Origin: Streptomyces sp. ALI-76-A
Lineage (GTDB): Bacteria; Actinomycetota; Actinomycetes; Streptomycetales; Streptomycetaceae
Length of the DNA: 64,000 nt
Direction of reading: 5' to 3'
Assembly: GCF_030287445.1 (NCBI RefSeq)
Contig: NZ_JASVWB010000002.1
Coordinates: 4,898,001 to 4,962,000 of the forward strand
The translations under genes were made by a program, and so were the position numbers. Under the pieces are notes generated by a model. The model made no database searches. It was not told the DNA's origin and saw only the letters and a program-made list of their open reading frames with translations. Below are positions 42,625 to 52,622 of this stretch, piece by piece. How positions within the stretch are numbered: position 1 is the stretch's first letter; each line of letters begins with the position of its first letter.

Positions 42625-44154
42625 GTGAGTACCTCCAGCCTGCCCGCGTCCGACCATCCCGACCTCACCGCCCGGCTGCGGGACGCCCTGCTCGGGGCCT
42701 CCTTCACCGCCGACGGGCTGCTCGAACTGCTCGGTGCGCCCGCGTACGCGGCGCTCGCCCGGAGCGAAACCGTGCCCGCGCTCCGGGCGACACGCGGCGA
42801 CACGCCGTTGGAGACGCTCGTGCGGCTGTTCCTCTTGCAGCAGCCTGTGCCGCACGCGCGCGTGGCGGACGTGCTGCCCGTGGCCGCGTGCCTGGAGAGC
42901 GGGTGGCTGGTCCGGGTCGGCACGGATGCCGAGGGCGACCTCGCCGCGACCGTGGACGTCCGGCCGTACGGCGGGCCCGGCGGCGAGGACTGGTTCATCG
43001 TGTCCGACCTGGGGTGCGCGGTCGGCGGGGCGGGTGGCATCGGCGGCCGAGGCCCTCAGGCGGACACAGGCGTCGTCCTCGGGGTGGGCGGCGCGTCCAC
43101 GACCCTGGCGGGCGTCACTGTCCGTACGCCCGTCGCCGCCGCCCTCGACCTCGGCACCGGCTCCGGGATCCAGGCGCTGCACGCCGTGCAGCACGCCACC
43201 CGCGTGACGGCGACCGACCTCAACCCGCGCGCCCTGCACATGACCGCGCTCACCCTGGCGCTGTCCGGCGCCCCGGCTGCCGACCTGCGCGAGGGCTCAC
43301 TGTTCGAGCCGGTCCGGGACGACGAGACCTTCGACCTGATCGTGTCCAACCCGCCCTTCGTGATCTCGCCGGGCCCGCGGCTGACGTACCGCGACGGCGG
43401 GATGGGCGGGGACGATCTGTGCCGCTCGCTCGTTCAGGGGGCGGGGGAACGGCTGAACGAGGGCGGGTTCGCGCAGTTCCTCGCCAACTGGCAGCACGTG
43501 GAGGGGGAGGACTGGCAGGACCGCCTCAGGTCGTGGGTGCCGCGCGGGTGCGACGCGTGGATCGTGCAGCGCGAGGCGCAGGACGTCACGCAGTACGCCG
43601 AGTTGTGGCTCAGGGACGCAGGCGACCACCGGGGCGACCCGGCCGAGTACCAGACGCGGTACGACGCGTGGCTGGACGAGTTCGAGGCGCGCAAGGTGAA
43701 GGCCGTGGGCTTCGGCTGGATCACCCTGCGCAGGACGGGGGCCGCGGTGCCTTCGGTGACGGTGGAGGAGTGGCCGCATCCGGTCGAACAGCCGCTCGGT
43801 GACGCCGTACGGGCGCACTTCGAGCGCCTCGACTATCTGCGGGCGCACGACGACGCGGCCCTGCTCGCGGCGCATTTCAAGCTCGCGCCCGAGATCCTGC
43901 AGGAGCAGATCGGACTGCCCGGCGCGGAGGACCCCGAGCATGTCGTGCTGCGGCAGAACCGCGGGATGCGCCGGGCCACCACGGTGGACACGGTCGGCGC
44001 GGGTTTCGCCGGCGTGTGCGACGGCTCGCTGAGCGCGGGCCGCATCCTCGACGCCATCGCCCAACTGGTCGGTGAGGACCCGGTGGCGCTGCGCGACCGC
44101 ACGCCCGCGCAGATCCGGCTGCTGGTGGAGCAGGGGTTCATCGAACCGGCGTGA
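42625..44154 (+). CDS. class I SAM-dependent methyltransferase, NPPF type
   Basis: A 509-residue protein. An N-terminal winged-helix-like part (1-150) precedes a Rossmann methyltransferase: AAALDLGTGSGIQALHAV (motif I), VTATDLNPRALHMTALTL, and FDLIVSNPPFVISPG (motif IV). NPPF groups it with methyltransferases acting on an amide or exocyclic amino nitrogen. A further C-terminal region (about 350-509) has a helical domain with QNRGMRRATTVDTVGAGFAG. I cannot assign the substrate. The GTG start is leaderless in appearance. Confidence 0.82.
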   Translation: MSTSSLPASDHPDLTARLRDALLGASFTADGLLELLGAPAYAALARSETVPALRATRGDTPLETLVRLFLLQQPVPHARVADVLPVAACLESGWLVRVGTDAEGDLAATVDVRPYGGPGGEDWFIVSDLGCAVGGAGGIGGRGPQADTGVVLGVGGASTTLAGVTVRTPVAAALDLGTGSGIQALHAVQHATRVTATDLNPRALHMTALTLALSGAPAADLREGSLFEPVRDDETFDLIVSNPPFVISPGPRLTYRDGGMGGDDLCRSLVQGAGERLNEGGFAQFLANWQHVEGEDWQDRLRSWVPRGCDAWIVQREAQDVTQYAELWLRDAGDHRGDPAEYQTRYDAWLDEFEARKVKAVGFGWITLRRTGAAVPSVTVEEWPHPVEQPLGDAVRAHFERLDYLRAHDDAALLAAHFKLAPEILQEQIGLPGAEDPEHVVLRQNRGMRRATTVDTVGAGFAGVCDGSLSAGRILDAIAQLVGEDPVALRDRTPAQIRLLVEQGFIEPA

Positions 44155-44405
44155 TGCGACGGTGTCTCATGGCGGTGAGCCGTTCGGTGATGTGTCGGTG
44201 ACCGGTCCGGTCCGTCGGTGATCGGCCCGGTGATCCGTCCGACGGGGCGTCACTGCTCAGGCACCAGTGGCGCTTTGGTGCTCCTGCGCGTGATCTGGCG
44301 GGTTTGCCCCGAAAAGGTCTCCTGTCAGTGGTGCGTGCGAAGCTACCTTCCAGGGGCGAACGCCGCGCGTTCTCGGGGGAGGCGCGCTGTCTCGGGGGAG
44401 GCGTG

Positions 44406-45650
44406 ATGGCGGGGGAGACGAAGGATCAGGGCGAAGGCGGGGTCGTCAACGGCCGGTCCCGGCTTTCGCGGACACTCGGCGCGGGCGGTATGGGCCGCGT
44501 GTGGCTCGTGTACGACGAGGACCTGGCCTGCGAGGTCGCGACGAAGGAGATCGCGCTCGCCGACGTGCCGAGGGGCGCGGACGTGGCGAGGGGCGCGGAC
44601 GAGCCCGCGACGGGGGCTCCGCGCGAGGGAAGCCCGGAGAGGGAAGGGCAGCGCGCCCGCAGCGAGGTCCGCCACGCGGCACGGCCGCGCGGGCATCCGC
44701 ACGTGGCGACGGTGCACGACCTGGTGGTGCACAAGGGCCTGTCCTGGATCTCATGGAGTACGTCCCGGACGCGGTCGGCCTCCAAGTGGTCGTCCGGCGG
44801 TCGGGGCCGCTCGCGTCCGCACAGGTGGCCGGAACCGGTCTCGCCGTGCTGGACGCGCTCACCGCCGGGCACCGCGTCGGCATCCTCCACAGGGATGTGA
44901 AACCGGCCAACGTCCTTCTGGCGCCGGACTCTTCGGCCGACCCGTACGGGCGCGTGCTGCTCACCGACTACGGCATCACACTCCAGCCCGAGTCCCGCGA
45001 GTCCTGCGAACCCCGGCTGACCGCCACCGCAGCATCCTCGGGACGCCGGTTACCTCGCCCCCGAGCGGGCGCGCGGCGAGCCGCCCACCCCGCCAGCCCA
45101 GTCGGCCCAGTCGGCCCAGCCGGCCCAGCCGGACGATCGTCGACGCGCTGCCCGACGCGGTCGGCTACGCCGGCCTGCCGACGCGGGAGGGGTGTACCGC
45201 GGCCGGCGGTGGTACGGCACGTCTCGTACTCGGCCGGCATGCCGCGACAGGCGGTGAGGCGGGCCGCTTCCGCGACACCGGCACCGATCCGGCCTCGATC
45301 TCTGGGCGGGACGGACGCTCGTCGGCGACTGCTGGACCTGCGAGGAACAGGAAGTGGACGACGCCCGCGAAGCCCCGCTCACCGACTGTGCCGAACCCCA
45401 TACCGGGCAGGTCACGCGGACCGTCCGGGCCCCGCCGACATGAGCTGCGCGAAGGGCGCCGACAAGGCGACCAAGCTGTGCGGCAACCGGTTCGAGCCGA
45501 CCTGGGCGCCGGGCCAGGAGCGCACCGTGTACGGCTGGGTGGCCGACGAGGACGACCGGGAACGGGGGCTTCACCGAGGTCGTGTGCACGGTGAGCCGGG
45601 CCGACAGCACGAAGACGACCGGAAAGATACCCGTGCCCGGCGCGGTCTGA
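44406..45650 (+). pseudogene. frameshifted Ser/Thr protein kinase
   Basis: Kinase motifs are split among three frames. Frame 1 (from ATG 44406): LSRTLGAGGMGRVWLVYDEDL (Gly loop) and VATVHDLVVHKGLSWI. Around 44750 one base is missing, and MEYVPDAVGLQVV then HRDVKPANVLLAP and LLTDYGI continue in another frame. Another shift near 45050 leads to YLAPERARGEP. Later, frame changes again recover a Cys-bearing tail (GDCWTCEEQ with PHTGQVTR, then CGNRFEPTWAPGQE and FTEVVCTVSRADST) resembling a septum-formation-type extracellular domain, stopping at 45650. At least four lesions. It was once a membrane kinase with an external sensor; it cannot make one protein now. Confidence 0.75.
45096..45131. repeat. 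9-bp x4 array in the kinase pseudogene linker
   Basis: GCCCAGTCG or GCCCAGCCG occurs four times in a row, once encoding an AQSAQSAQPAQP-type juxtamembrane linker. Confidence 0.8.
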
Positions 45651-45791
45651 GACCCGGCGGGACAGCGGAACGGGGCAGTCCGTAGCCGCGTCGGCTCCGC
45701 GTTCACCCGGGGTTCGCCTGGACGCCGCCCGCGCGTGCCAGCCTCCACCGGCTGGACACAGCGGAGCGGGGAGAAGGGGGCACGGGGAGCC

Positions 45792-45989
45792 ATGGAGAGT
45801 GGACCGGCGATCTTCGCGGGAGGGGTGTTCGCCCTGTTCGGGGGCGGGCTGCTGACGTGGACCGTGGCCCGGGTGCGGTACCGGGAGCCGGTCGCCCAGG
45901 GTGTGAGCCCCGTCGCATCGGCGGCCGTCGCGAGCGTCGTCGCGTTGCTCGCGCTCGCCGTCGGGACCTGGTGCCTCACCCGGGTCTGA
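45792..45989 (+). CDS. small two-helix membrane protein
   Basis: A 65-residue protein with two hydrophobic helices: AIFAGGVFALFGGGLLTWTVARV and SAAVASVVALLALAVGTWCL. The ATG at 45792 is preceded by GGGGAGCC. It is too short for a family assignment. It sits between the kinase pseudogene and topA and may have accompanied the former. Confidence 0.6.
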   Translation: MESGPAIFAGGVFALFGGGLLTWTVARVRYREPVAQGVSPVASAAVASVVALLALAVGTWCLTRV

Positions 45990-46127
45990 ACGCCCCTGAC
46001 CGGCCTGGGCGCCGGTAAGAGAGGGAGCACGTTCCGGATGGTCCGGAAAAGGACGGTGGGCACTCCGGGCGGCAGGAATGGCGGTAGTCGGGTTACCGTT
46101 CGAGTGGCCGTTGTGGGCTTTTCCCGT

Positions 46128-46133
46128 TTGACA
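46128..46133 (+). promoter_or_regulatory. TTGACA -35-like box upstream of topA
   Basis: A perfect TTGACA about 105 bases before the topA start. Possible -10 sequences follow, but spacing is not canonical. Streptomyces topA promoters are known to respond to DNA supercoiling. Confidence 0.3.
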
Positions 46134-46237
46134 CGGGGGCGGGATGTACCGTCACACTCCGCAGCGTCAGCATGACCCGACCCCGGGACCAAGGCCGGGG
46201 GAGAGACCCCGAGCGCCGACCGGAGAGAAGAGCGAAG

Positions 46238-49072
46238 TTGTCCCCGACCAGCGAGACCGCACAGGGCGGCCGCCGACTCGTCATCGTCGAGTCGCCTGCC
46301 AAGGCGAAGACGATCAAGGGCTATCTCGGCCCCGGCTACGTCGTCGAAGCGAGCGTCGGGCACATCCGCGACCTCCCCAACGGTGCCGCGGAGGTGCCCG
46401 AGCAGTACACCGGCGAGGTCCGCCGACTCGGTGTGGACGTCGACAACGACTTCCAGCCCGTCTACGTCGTCAACGCCGACAAGAAGGCCCAGGTCAGGAA
46501 GCTCAAGGACCTGCTGAAGGACTCCGACGAGCTCTACCTCGCCACCGATGAGGACCGCGAGGGCGAGGCGATCGCCTGGCACCTCCAGGAGGTGCTGAAG
46601 CCCAAGGTCCCGGTCAAGCGAATGGTCTTCCACGAGATCACCAAGGCCGCGATCCAGGCCGCCGTCGCCAACCCGCGTGAGCTGAACCAGAAGCTGGTCG
46701 ACGCCCAGGAGACCCGCCGCATCCTCGACCGTCTCTACGGCTACGAGGTCTCGCCGGTCCTGTGGAAGAAGGTCATGCCGCGCCTGTCGGCCGGCCGTGT
46801 CCAGTCCGTCGCCACCCGGCTCGTGGTGGAGCGGGAACGCGAGCGCATCGCTTTCCGTTCCGCTGAGTACTGGGACCTGACGGGCACCTTCGCGACCGGC
46901 CGCGCGGGGGACGCGTCGGACCCGTCGTCGCTGGTCGCCCGCCTTCAGGCCGTCGACGGCAGGCGGGTCGCGCAGGGCCGCGACTTCGACTCCCTGGGTC
47001 AGATCAAGAGCGCGAACACCCTCCACCTCGACGAGGCCGACGCCCGCACCCTGGCCGCCGCCCTGGAGGACACCCGGTTCGCCGTCCGATCCGTCGAGTC
47101 GAAGCCGTACCGCCGCTCGCCGTACGCCCCGTTCCGTACGACGACGCTCCAGCAGGAGGCCTCGCGCAAGCTCGGCTTCGGCGCGAAGGCGACCATGCAG
47201 GTGGCGCAGAAGCTGTACGAGAACGGCTTCATCACCTACATGCGTACGGACTCCACGACCCTGTCCGACACGGCGATCAACGCCGCCCGCGCCCAGGTCA
47301 CCCAGCTGTACGGCGCCGACTACCTTCCGGCCCAGCCGCGGACGTACGCAGGCAAGGTCAAGAACGCGCAGGAGGCGCACGAGGCGATCCGCCCCTCGGG
47401 CGACCGCTTCCGCACGCCTGCCGAGACCGGACTGACCGGCGACCAGTTCAAGCTCTACGAGCTGATCTGGAAGCGGACCGTCGCGTCCCAGATGAAGGAC
47501 GCGACCGGCAACTCGGTCACGGTGAAGATCGGTGGCACCGCGTCCGACGGCCGGGACGTCGAGTTCAGCGCCTCCGGCAAGACGATCACGTTCCACGGCT
47601 TCCTCAAGGCGTACGTCGAGGGCGCCGACGACCCGAACGCGGAGCTGGACGACCGCGAGCGCCGGCTGCCCCAGGTGAGCCAGGGCGACGCGCTGAGGGC
47701 CGAGGAGATCACGGTCGACGGGCACGCCACCAAGCCCCCGGCCCGCTACACCGAGGCCAGCCTGGTCAAGGAGCTCGAAGAGCGCGAGATCGGCCGCCCG
47801 TCGACGTACGCGTCGATCATCGGCACGATCCTCGACCGCGGTTACGTGTTCAAGAAGGGCACGGCCCTGGTGCCGTCCTTCCTGTCCTTCGCCGTGGTCA
47901 ACCTCCTGGAGAAGCACTTCGGGCGGCTCGTCGACTACGACTTCACCGCCAAGATGGAGGACGACCTCGACCGCATCGCCCGCGGTGAGGCGCAGGCCGT
48001 GCCGTGGCTCAGGCGGTTCTACTTCGGCGAGGGCACGGGCCACGGCGGCGCGGCGGAGGCCGGCAACGGCGACGGGGACCACCTCGGTGGCCTCAAGGAG
48101 CTGGTGACCGACCTGGGCGCGATCGACGCGCGCGAGGTGTCCTCGTTCCCGGTGGGCGACGGCATCGTGCTGCGGGTCGGGCGCTACGGCCCGTACATCG
48201 AGCGCGGCGAGAAGGACTCCGAGAACCACCAGCGCGCCGACGTGCCGGAGGACCTGGCCCCGGACGAACTGTCCGTCGCGTACGCGGAGGAACTGCTCGC
48301 CAAGCCGAGCGGTGACTTCGAACTCGGCACCGACCCCGGGTCGGGCCACCAGATCATCGCCAGGGACGGCCGCTACGGCCCGTACGTCACCGAGGTGCTT
48401 CCCGAGGGCACCCCGAAGACCGGCAAGAACGCCGTCAAGCCGCGTACGGCCTCGCTGTTCAAGTCGATGTCGCTGGACACCGTGACGCTGGAGGACGCGC
48501 TCAGGCTGATGTCGCTGCCGCGTGTCGTCGGCACCGACGCGGACGGTGTGGAGATCACCGCGCAGAACGGCCGCTACGGCCCCTACCTGAAGAAGGGCAC
48601 GGACTCGCGGTCGCTGCAGACCGAGGACCAGCTCTTCACGATCACCCTCGAAGAGGCCCAGGCGATCTACGCCCAGCCCAAGCAGCGTGGCCGGGCGGCC
48701 GCCAAGCCGCCGCTGAAGGAACTGGGCGAGGACCCGGTCAGCGGCAAGCCGGTCGTGGTGAAGGACGGCCGCTTCGGGCCGTACGTCACCGACGGGGAGA
48801 CCAACGCGACCCTGCGCTCCGGCGACAGCGTCGAGGAGATCACCCCGGAGCGGGGCTACGAACTCCTCGCCGAGAAGCGGGCGAAGTCGCCCGCCAAGAA
48901 GACGGCGAAGAAGGCGCCCGCCAAGAAGGCCCCGGCCAAGAAGGCGGCGACCGCCAAGAAGACGGCCGCGAAGAAGACGACGACGGCCGCCAAGAAGACG
49001 ACCGCGAAGACCACCGCCAAGAAGACCACCGCGAAGAAGGCGACGGCTTCGAAGACGGTGTCCGAGGACTGA
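46238..49072 (+). CDS. topA: DNA topoisomerase I with Lys-rich tail
   Basis: A 944-residue type IA topoisomerase. Toprim motifs are LVIVESPAKAKTI and ATDEDREGEAIAWHL. The active-site Tyr334 is in GFITYMRTDSTTL. The late repeats are zinc-free domains (RYGPYI/RYGPYV/RFGPYV-type blocks, four copies), and the last 60 residues are almost wholly Lys, Ala, Thr and Pro. Lys/Ala tails in Streptomyces TopA are known to raise processivity. The start is TTG 46238, matching the MSPTSETA N-terminus I recall. ATG 46172 is an alternative. Confidence 0.93.
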   Translation: MSPTSETAQGGRRLVIVESPAKAKTIKGYLGPGYVVEASVGHIRDLPNGAAEVPEQYTGEVRRLGVDVDNDFQPVYVVNADKKAQVRKLKDLLKDSDELYLATDEDREGEAIAWHLQEVLKPKVPVKRMVFHEITKAAIQAAVANPRELNQKLVDAQETRRILDRLYGYEVSPVLWKKVMPRLSAGRVQSVATRLVVERERERIAFRSAEYWDLTGTFATGRAGDASDPSSLVARLQAVDGRRVAQGRDFDSLGQIKSANTLHLDEADARTLAAALEDTRFAVRSVESKPYRRSPYAPFRTTTLQQEASRKLGFGAKATMQVAQKLYENGFITYMRTDSTTLSDTAINAARAQVTQLYGADYLPAQPRTYAGKVKNAQEAHEAIRPSGDRFRTPAETGLTGDQFKLYELIWKRTVASQMKDATGNSVTVKIGGTASDGRDVEFSASGKTITFHGFLKAYVEGADDPNAELDDRERRLPQVSQGDALRAEEITVDGHATKPPARYTEASLVKELEEREIGRPSTYASIIGTILDRGYVFKKGTALVPSFLSFAVVNLLEKHFGRLVDYDFTAKMEDDLDRIARGEAQAVPWLRRFYFGEGTGHGGAAEAGNGDGDHLGGLKELVTDLGAIDAREVSSFPVGDGIVLRVGRYGPYIERGEKDSENHQRADVPEDLAPDELSVAYAEELLAKPSGDFELGTDPGSGHQIIARDGRYGPYVTEVLPEGTPKTGKNAVKPRTASLFKSMSLDTVTLEDALRLMSLPRVVGTDADGVEITAQNGRYGPYLKKGTDSRSLQTEDQLFTITLEEAQAIYAQPKQRGRAAAKPPLKELGEDPVSGKPVVVKDGRFGPYVTDGETNATLRSGDSVEEITPERGYELLAEKRAKSPAKKTAKKAPAKKAPAKKAATAKKTAAKKTTTAAKKTTAKTTAKKTTAKKATASKTVSED

Positions 49073-49217
49073 GTGCGCGCGGGACGGGGCCGTCAACGGG
49101 CCCGTTCCGCTCGCGGATTCCCCACAGCGGCTTCGCGAAACGAACGCCTCGGCATCACTTTGGTGTCGGGGTGTGCGCACGTTCGGACGGGCCCTCCAGG
49201 CTGTCGGTGCGTCCCGA

Positions 49218-49223
49218 TAGGCT
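49218..49223 (+). promoter_or_regulatory. leaderless -10 box for the tmk fusion gene
   Basis: TAGGCT lies six bases before the ATG at 49230, and the intervening GAAAGC is a poor ribosome site. Confidence 0.4.
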
Positions 49224-49229
49224 GAAAGC

Positions 49230-52200
49230 ATGACCCCAGCCGAGCAGCCAACGGCCCCTCACCCGGCCCCCGACGACGCCCTGGCCGCGGACTCCCGCGA
49301 GCGCGCCGTCCGCGCCCTGCTGCGCCGACCGCAGCTCAAAAGGCTGTGGAGCGCCCAACTCGTGGGCGGTATCGGCGACACCCTCGCGCTTCTGGTGCTG
49401 GTCCTGCTCGCCCTTCAGGCGGCCATCGCCGAGGGCTCGTTCGGCGGCGGTTACCGAGGCGTGGCGTTCGCAGTGGCGACCGTTTTCGGAGTGCGCGTCC
49501 TCGCGACACTGCTCTTCGGAGCCGTGCTTCTCGGCCCGCTCACCTCGCTGACCTCCCCGGAGGGCCCGCTCGACCGCCGCTGGACCATGGTCGGCGCGGA
49601 CGGCCTGCGGGCCGCGTTGCTGATCGTGGCACCGCTGTGGATCGACTGGACACCCGACGACGCGCTGGCCGTCATCCTGGTCACCGCCTTCGTGACCGGA
49701 GTCGCCGAGCGCTTCTGGACGGTGTGCCGCGAGAGCACGGCTCCCGCGCTGCTGCCGGCGCCGCCGCCGGAGGGCGCGACGGTACGACCGCTGCCGGACC
49801 ACCTCGGCGCCCTGCGCAGCCTGTCGCTGCGGACGAACTTCGTGGCGATCCCGCTCGCGGCCGTCGCGCTCGTCGTCGCGGGTCTGCTCAACAACCTGCT
49901 GGGCTCGGGCATCGACTGGTTCGCCCAGCACCAGGCCGCCCTCGCCTCGTACGTGGCGGGCGGGCTGTTCGCCGCGTCGCTGTCCGTGCTGACGTTCCTG
50001 GAGCTGCCCGACACCCGCACCCCCCGCGCGCGGTCGCCGCTGGAGGGGCTGCGCCGCCCCAAGACGGGCACGGGCGTCGACAAGGGCCGTACCGGCGCGA
50101 TCCCGCTGCTGGTGCCGGCCTGCGCGGCCGTCGCGGGAGCGGTCGCGGCCGCCGTGGCCGTCTCCGTGCTGCACGCCAAGGACCTGGGCGGCGGACCGGT
50201 GACGTACGGCCTGCTGGTCGGCGCGCTGACCGGCTCAGTGGTCGTCGGCATCCGTACGGCCCCCTCCCTCCTGCCGACCCTGTCCCGGCGCCGGCTGCTG
50301 GCGCTGGCGATCGCTTTCACGGGCGTGGCGCTGCTGGCCGCCGGGCTCGTCCCGGACGTCACCAGCGTGCTGCTGATCGTCGCCCTCGCGGGCGCCGGCG
50401 CGGGCGTGGCCGCCAACACCGGGCACACCCTGCTGGACCAGGAGACCGAGGAGTACCGGCGGGCGCGGACGACCGAGCACCTGCACGCGGTCGTCCGGGT
50501 GTGCGTGGCGCTCGGCGCGGTGATCGCGCCCCTGGTGGCGGCGGCGATCGGCCCGCACCGCCTGGAGAACGGCAAGTTCGTGTTCGCGCACGGCGGCGCG
50601 GCCTTCACCCTGATGCTGGTCGGCGCGCTGCTGCTGCCGGTGGCCGCGCTGGTGCTCGCCAAGGTCGACGATCGTTCCGGGGTCCCGCTGCGGCACGACC
50701 TGCGGGACGCGCTGCTCGGCGGCCACGACCCGGTGACGCTGCCCGCGTCCACGGGCTTCTTCATCGCCCTGGAGGGCGGCGACGGAGCCGGGAAGTCCAC
50801 CCAGGCCGAGGCGCTCGCCGAGTGGATCCGGGCCAAGGGCCACGAGGTCGTCGTCACCCGCGAGCCGGGGGCTACGCCGGTCGGCAAGCGGCTGCGGTCG
50901 ATCCTGCTGGACGTGTCGAGCGCCGGGCTCTCGCACCGCGCGGAGGCGCTGCTGTACGCGGCGGACCGCGCGGAGCACGTGGACACGGTCGTGCGGCCCG
51001 CGCTGGAGCGCGGCGCGGTCGTCGTCTCCGACCGCTACATCGACTCCTCGGTGGCCTACCAGGGCGCGGGCCGTGACCTGTCCCCGACCGAGATCGCCCG
51101 CATCAACCGCTGGGCGACCGACGGACTCGTACCGCATCTGACCGTGCTGCTGGACGTCTCGCCGGAGATCGCGCGCGAACGGTTCACCGAGGCGCCGGAC
51201 CGGCTGGAGTCGGAGCCGGCCGAGTTCCACGCGCGCGTGCGCTCCGGTTTCCTGACGCTGGCCGCCGCCGATCCCGGCCGCTATCTGGTGGTGGACGCGG
51301 GGCAGGAGCCCGAGGCCGTCACGACCGTCGTCCGGCACCGCCTCGACCAGATGCTGCCGCTGTCCGAGCAGGAGATCCGGGCTCAGGAGGAAGCGCGCCG
51401 CAAGGCCGAGGAGGAAGCGCGCCGCAAGGCCGAGGAAGAGGCCGCTCGCAAGGCCGAGGAGGAGCGCCTGGAGCGCGAGCGCCAGGAGCAGCTGGAGCGG
51501 TTGCGCGCCGAGGAGGAGGAGCGCAAGCGCCGCGAGCTGGAGGAGGCGCAACGGCGCGAGGCCGAACGGCAGGCGGAGGAGGCCCGGCTGCGGGCCGAGG
51601 AAGCGCGCCGCCGCGCCGAGGAGGAACGCCAGCGGCTACTCGCCGAGGAGAAGGCACGGGCGGAGGAAGAGGCGCGCCGCAAGGCCGACGAGGAGCGGCG
51701 CCGCAAGCAGGCCGAGGAAGAGGCCCGGCTGCGCGCCGAGGCCGAGGCGCGGCGCCTGGAGAAGCAGCGCAAGGCCGAGGAGGCGCTGCTGCGGGCCGAG
51801 GAGGCACGGCGACTGGCCGAGCAGGCGGCGGCCGTGGCGGAGGCGGGGCCCAGGCCGACGGAACCGCCGAGGGCGGGTTCGGGTGCGGGCTCGGGTGCCT
51901 CCGGGCCGGCGGGTCGGTCCGGCCGGCCGGCGGCCTCCGGTGCGGGGCAGGACGCGAGGACTGTGGCTACGCCGGTCGTCACGCCGACGAACGCGTCCGG
52001 CGGGCCGGTGGACGAGACGGCGGTGCTGCCGCGGGTGCGTGACGAGAAGGGGGCGGGTGAACGGGGCTCCGGGGCCGGGACCGGCTCTGCGGCCAAGTCC
52101 GGGACCGGGTCCCGGGCCGGCAGGGGTGGCTCTGGCGGGCCCGGCACGGGTGGGCCCGACGCCGAGGTGACGGCCGAGTTGCCGCAGCCGCCGGTGCCGC

Positions 52201-52622
52201 CGGTTCCTTCAAGGGCGGCGGACGAGACGGCGGTGCTGCCTCCCGTTCCGCCGGTTCCGCCCGGCGCGGCGGACGAGACCGCGGTGTTGCCGCCGGTCGC
52301 GCCGCCGGGTGCCGCGGACGAGACGGCCGTACTGCCTCCGGTGCGGGACGAGGCTCCCTCGGACCGGGTTCCGCCGGGCTTCTTCCGGGACGAGGAGTCC
52401 GGGGCCCGGCCGGGCGGTGGCGACGACCGTACGCGTGAGCTGCCCCAGCTCGACGAGGACGGGACGCCCCGGCGCCGGGCCCGGTCGGACTGGGCGGAGG
52501 AGACTCCGCTGGACGATCTGCCCACGTTGGCCGACGAACTGCTCGGCCCGCTGGATCGTGACGACGAGGAGCCCGACGAGGGACGTGGGCGGCGCGGCCG
52601 GGGGCGGGGGCGGCGGGGCTAG
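49230..52622 (+). CDS. tmk: MFS transporter-thymidylate kinase fusion with coiled coil and repeat tail
   Basis: A 1130-residue, three-part protein. Residues 1-490 are an MFS-like membrane domain of about ten to twelve helices. Residues 505-715 are thymidylate kinase (dTMP + ATP to dTDP): FFIALEGGDGAGKSTQAEALAEW, VTREPG, RALLYAADRAEH-type lid region (read AEALLYAADRAEHV) and VVSDRYIDSSVAYQG. Residues 715-870 are a long Glu/Arg/Ala coiled coil. The tail has four DETAVLP-type repeats and an ELPQLDEDGTPRRR segment, ending with a GRGRRGRGRGRRG basic patch. Large tmk genes of this kind are, I believe, usual in Streptomyces. The single ORF argues for a genuine fusion. Confidence 0.88.
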   Translation: MTPAEQPTAPHPAPDDALAADSRERAVRALLRRPQLKRLWSAQLVGGIGDTLALLVLVLLALQAAIAEGSFGGGYRGVAFAVATVFGVRVLATLLFGAVLLGPLTSLTSPEGPLDRRWTMVGADGLRAALLIVAPLWIDWTPDDALAVILVTAFVTGVAERFWTVCRESTAPALLPAPPPEGATVRPLPDHLGALRSLSLRTNFVAIPLAAVALVVAGLLNNLLGSGIDWFAQHQAALASYVAGGLFAASLSVLTFLELPDTRTPRARSPLEGLRRPKTGTGVDKGRTGAIPLLVPACAAVAGAVAAAVAVSVLHAKDLGGGPVTYGLLVGALTGSVVVGIRTAPSLLPTLSRRRLLALAIAFTGVALLAAGLVPDVTSVLLIVALAGAGAGVAANTGHTLLDQETEEYRRARTTEHLHAVVRVCVALGAVIAPLVAAAIGPHRLENGKFVFAHGGAAFTLMLVGALLLPVAALVLAKVDDRSGVPLRHDLRDALLGGHDPVTLPASTGFFIALEGGDGAGKSTQAEALAEWIRAKGHEVVVTREPGATPVGKRLRSILLDVSSAGLSHRAEALLYAADRAEHVDTVVRPALERGAVVVSDRYIDSSVAYQGAGRDLSPTEIARINRWATDGLVPHLTVLLDVSPEIARERFTEAPDRLESEPAEFHARVRSGFLTLAAADPGRYLVVDAGQEPEAVTTVVRHRLDQMLPLSEQEIRAQEEARRKAEEEARRKAEEEAARKAEEERLERERQEQLERLRAEEEERKRRELEEAQRREAERQAEEARLRAEEARRRAEEERQRLLAEEKARAEEEARRKADEERRRKQAEEEARLRAEAEARRLEKQRKAEEALLRAEEARRLAEQAAAVAEAGPRPTEPPRAGSGAGSGASGPAGRSGRPAASGAGQDARTVATPVVTPTNASGGPVDETAVLPRVRDEKGAGERGSGAGTGSAAKSGTGSRAGRGGSGGPGTGGPDAEVTAELPQPPVPPVPSRAADETAVLPPVPPVPPGAADETAVLPPVAPPGAADETAVLPPVRDEAPSDRVPPGFFRDEESGARPGGGDDRTRELPQLDEDGTPRRRARSDWAEETPLDDLPTLADELLGPLDRDDEEPDEGRGRRGRGRGRRG

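Noticed and set aside
49081..49125. Terminator after topA
   Set aside because: Only a weak, interrupted inverted repeat around ACGGGCCCGT; not convincing enough to list.
45050..49231. 1393-residue minus-strand frame opposite topA
   Set aside because: Runs through topA and the kinase pseudogene with no recognisable domain; artefact of high GC.
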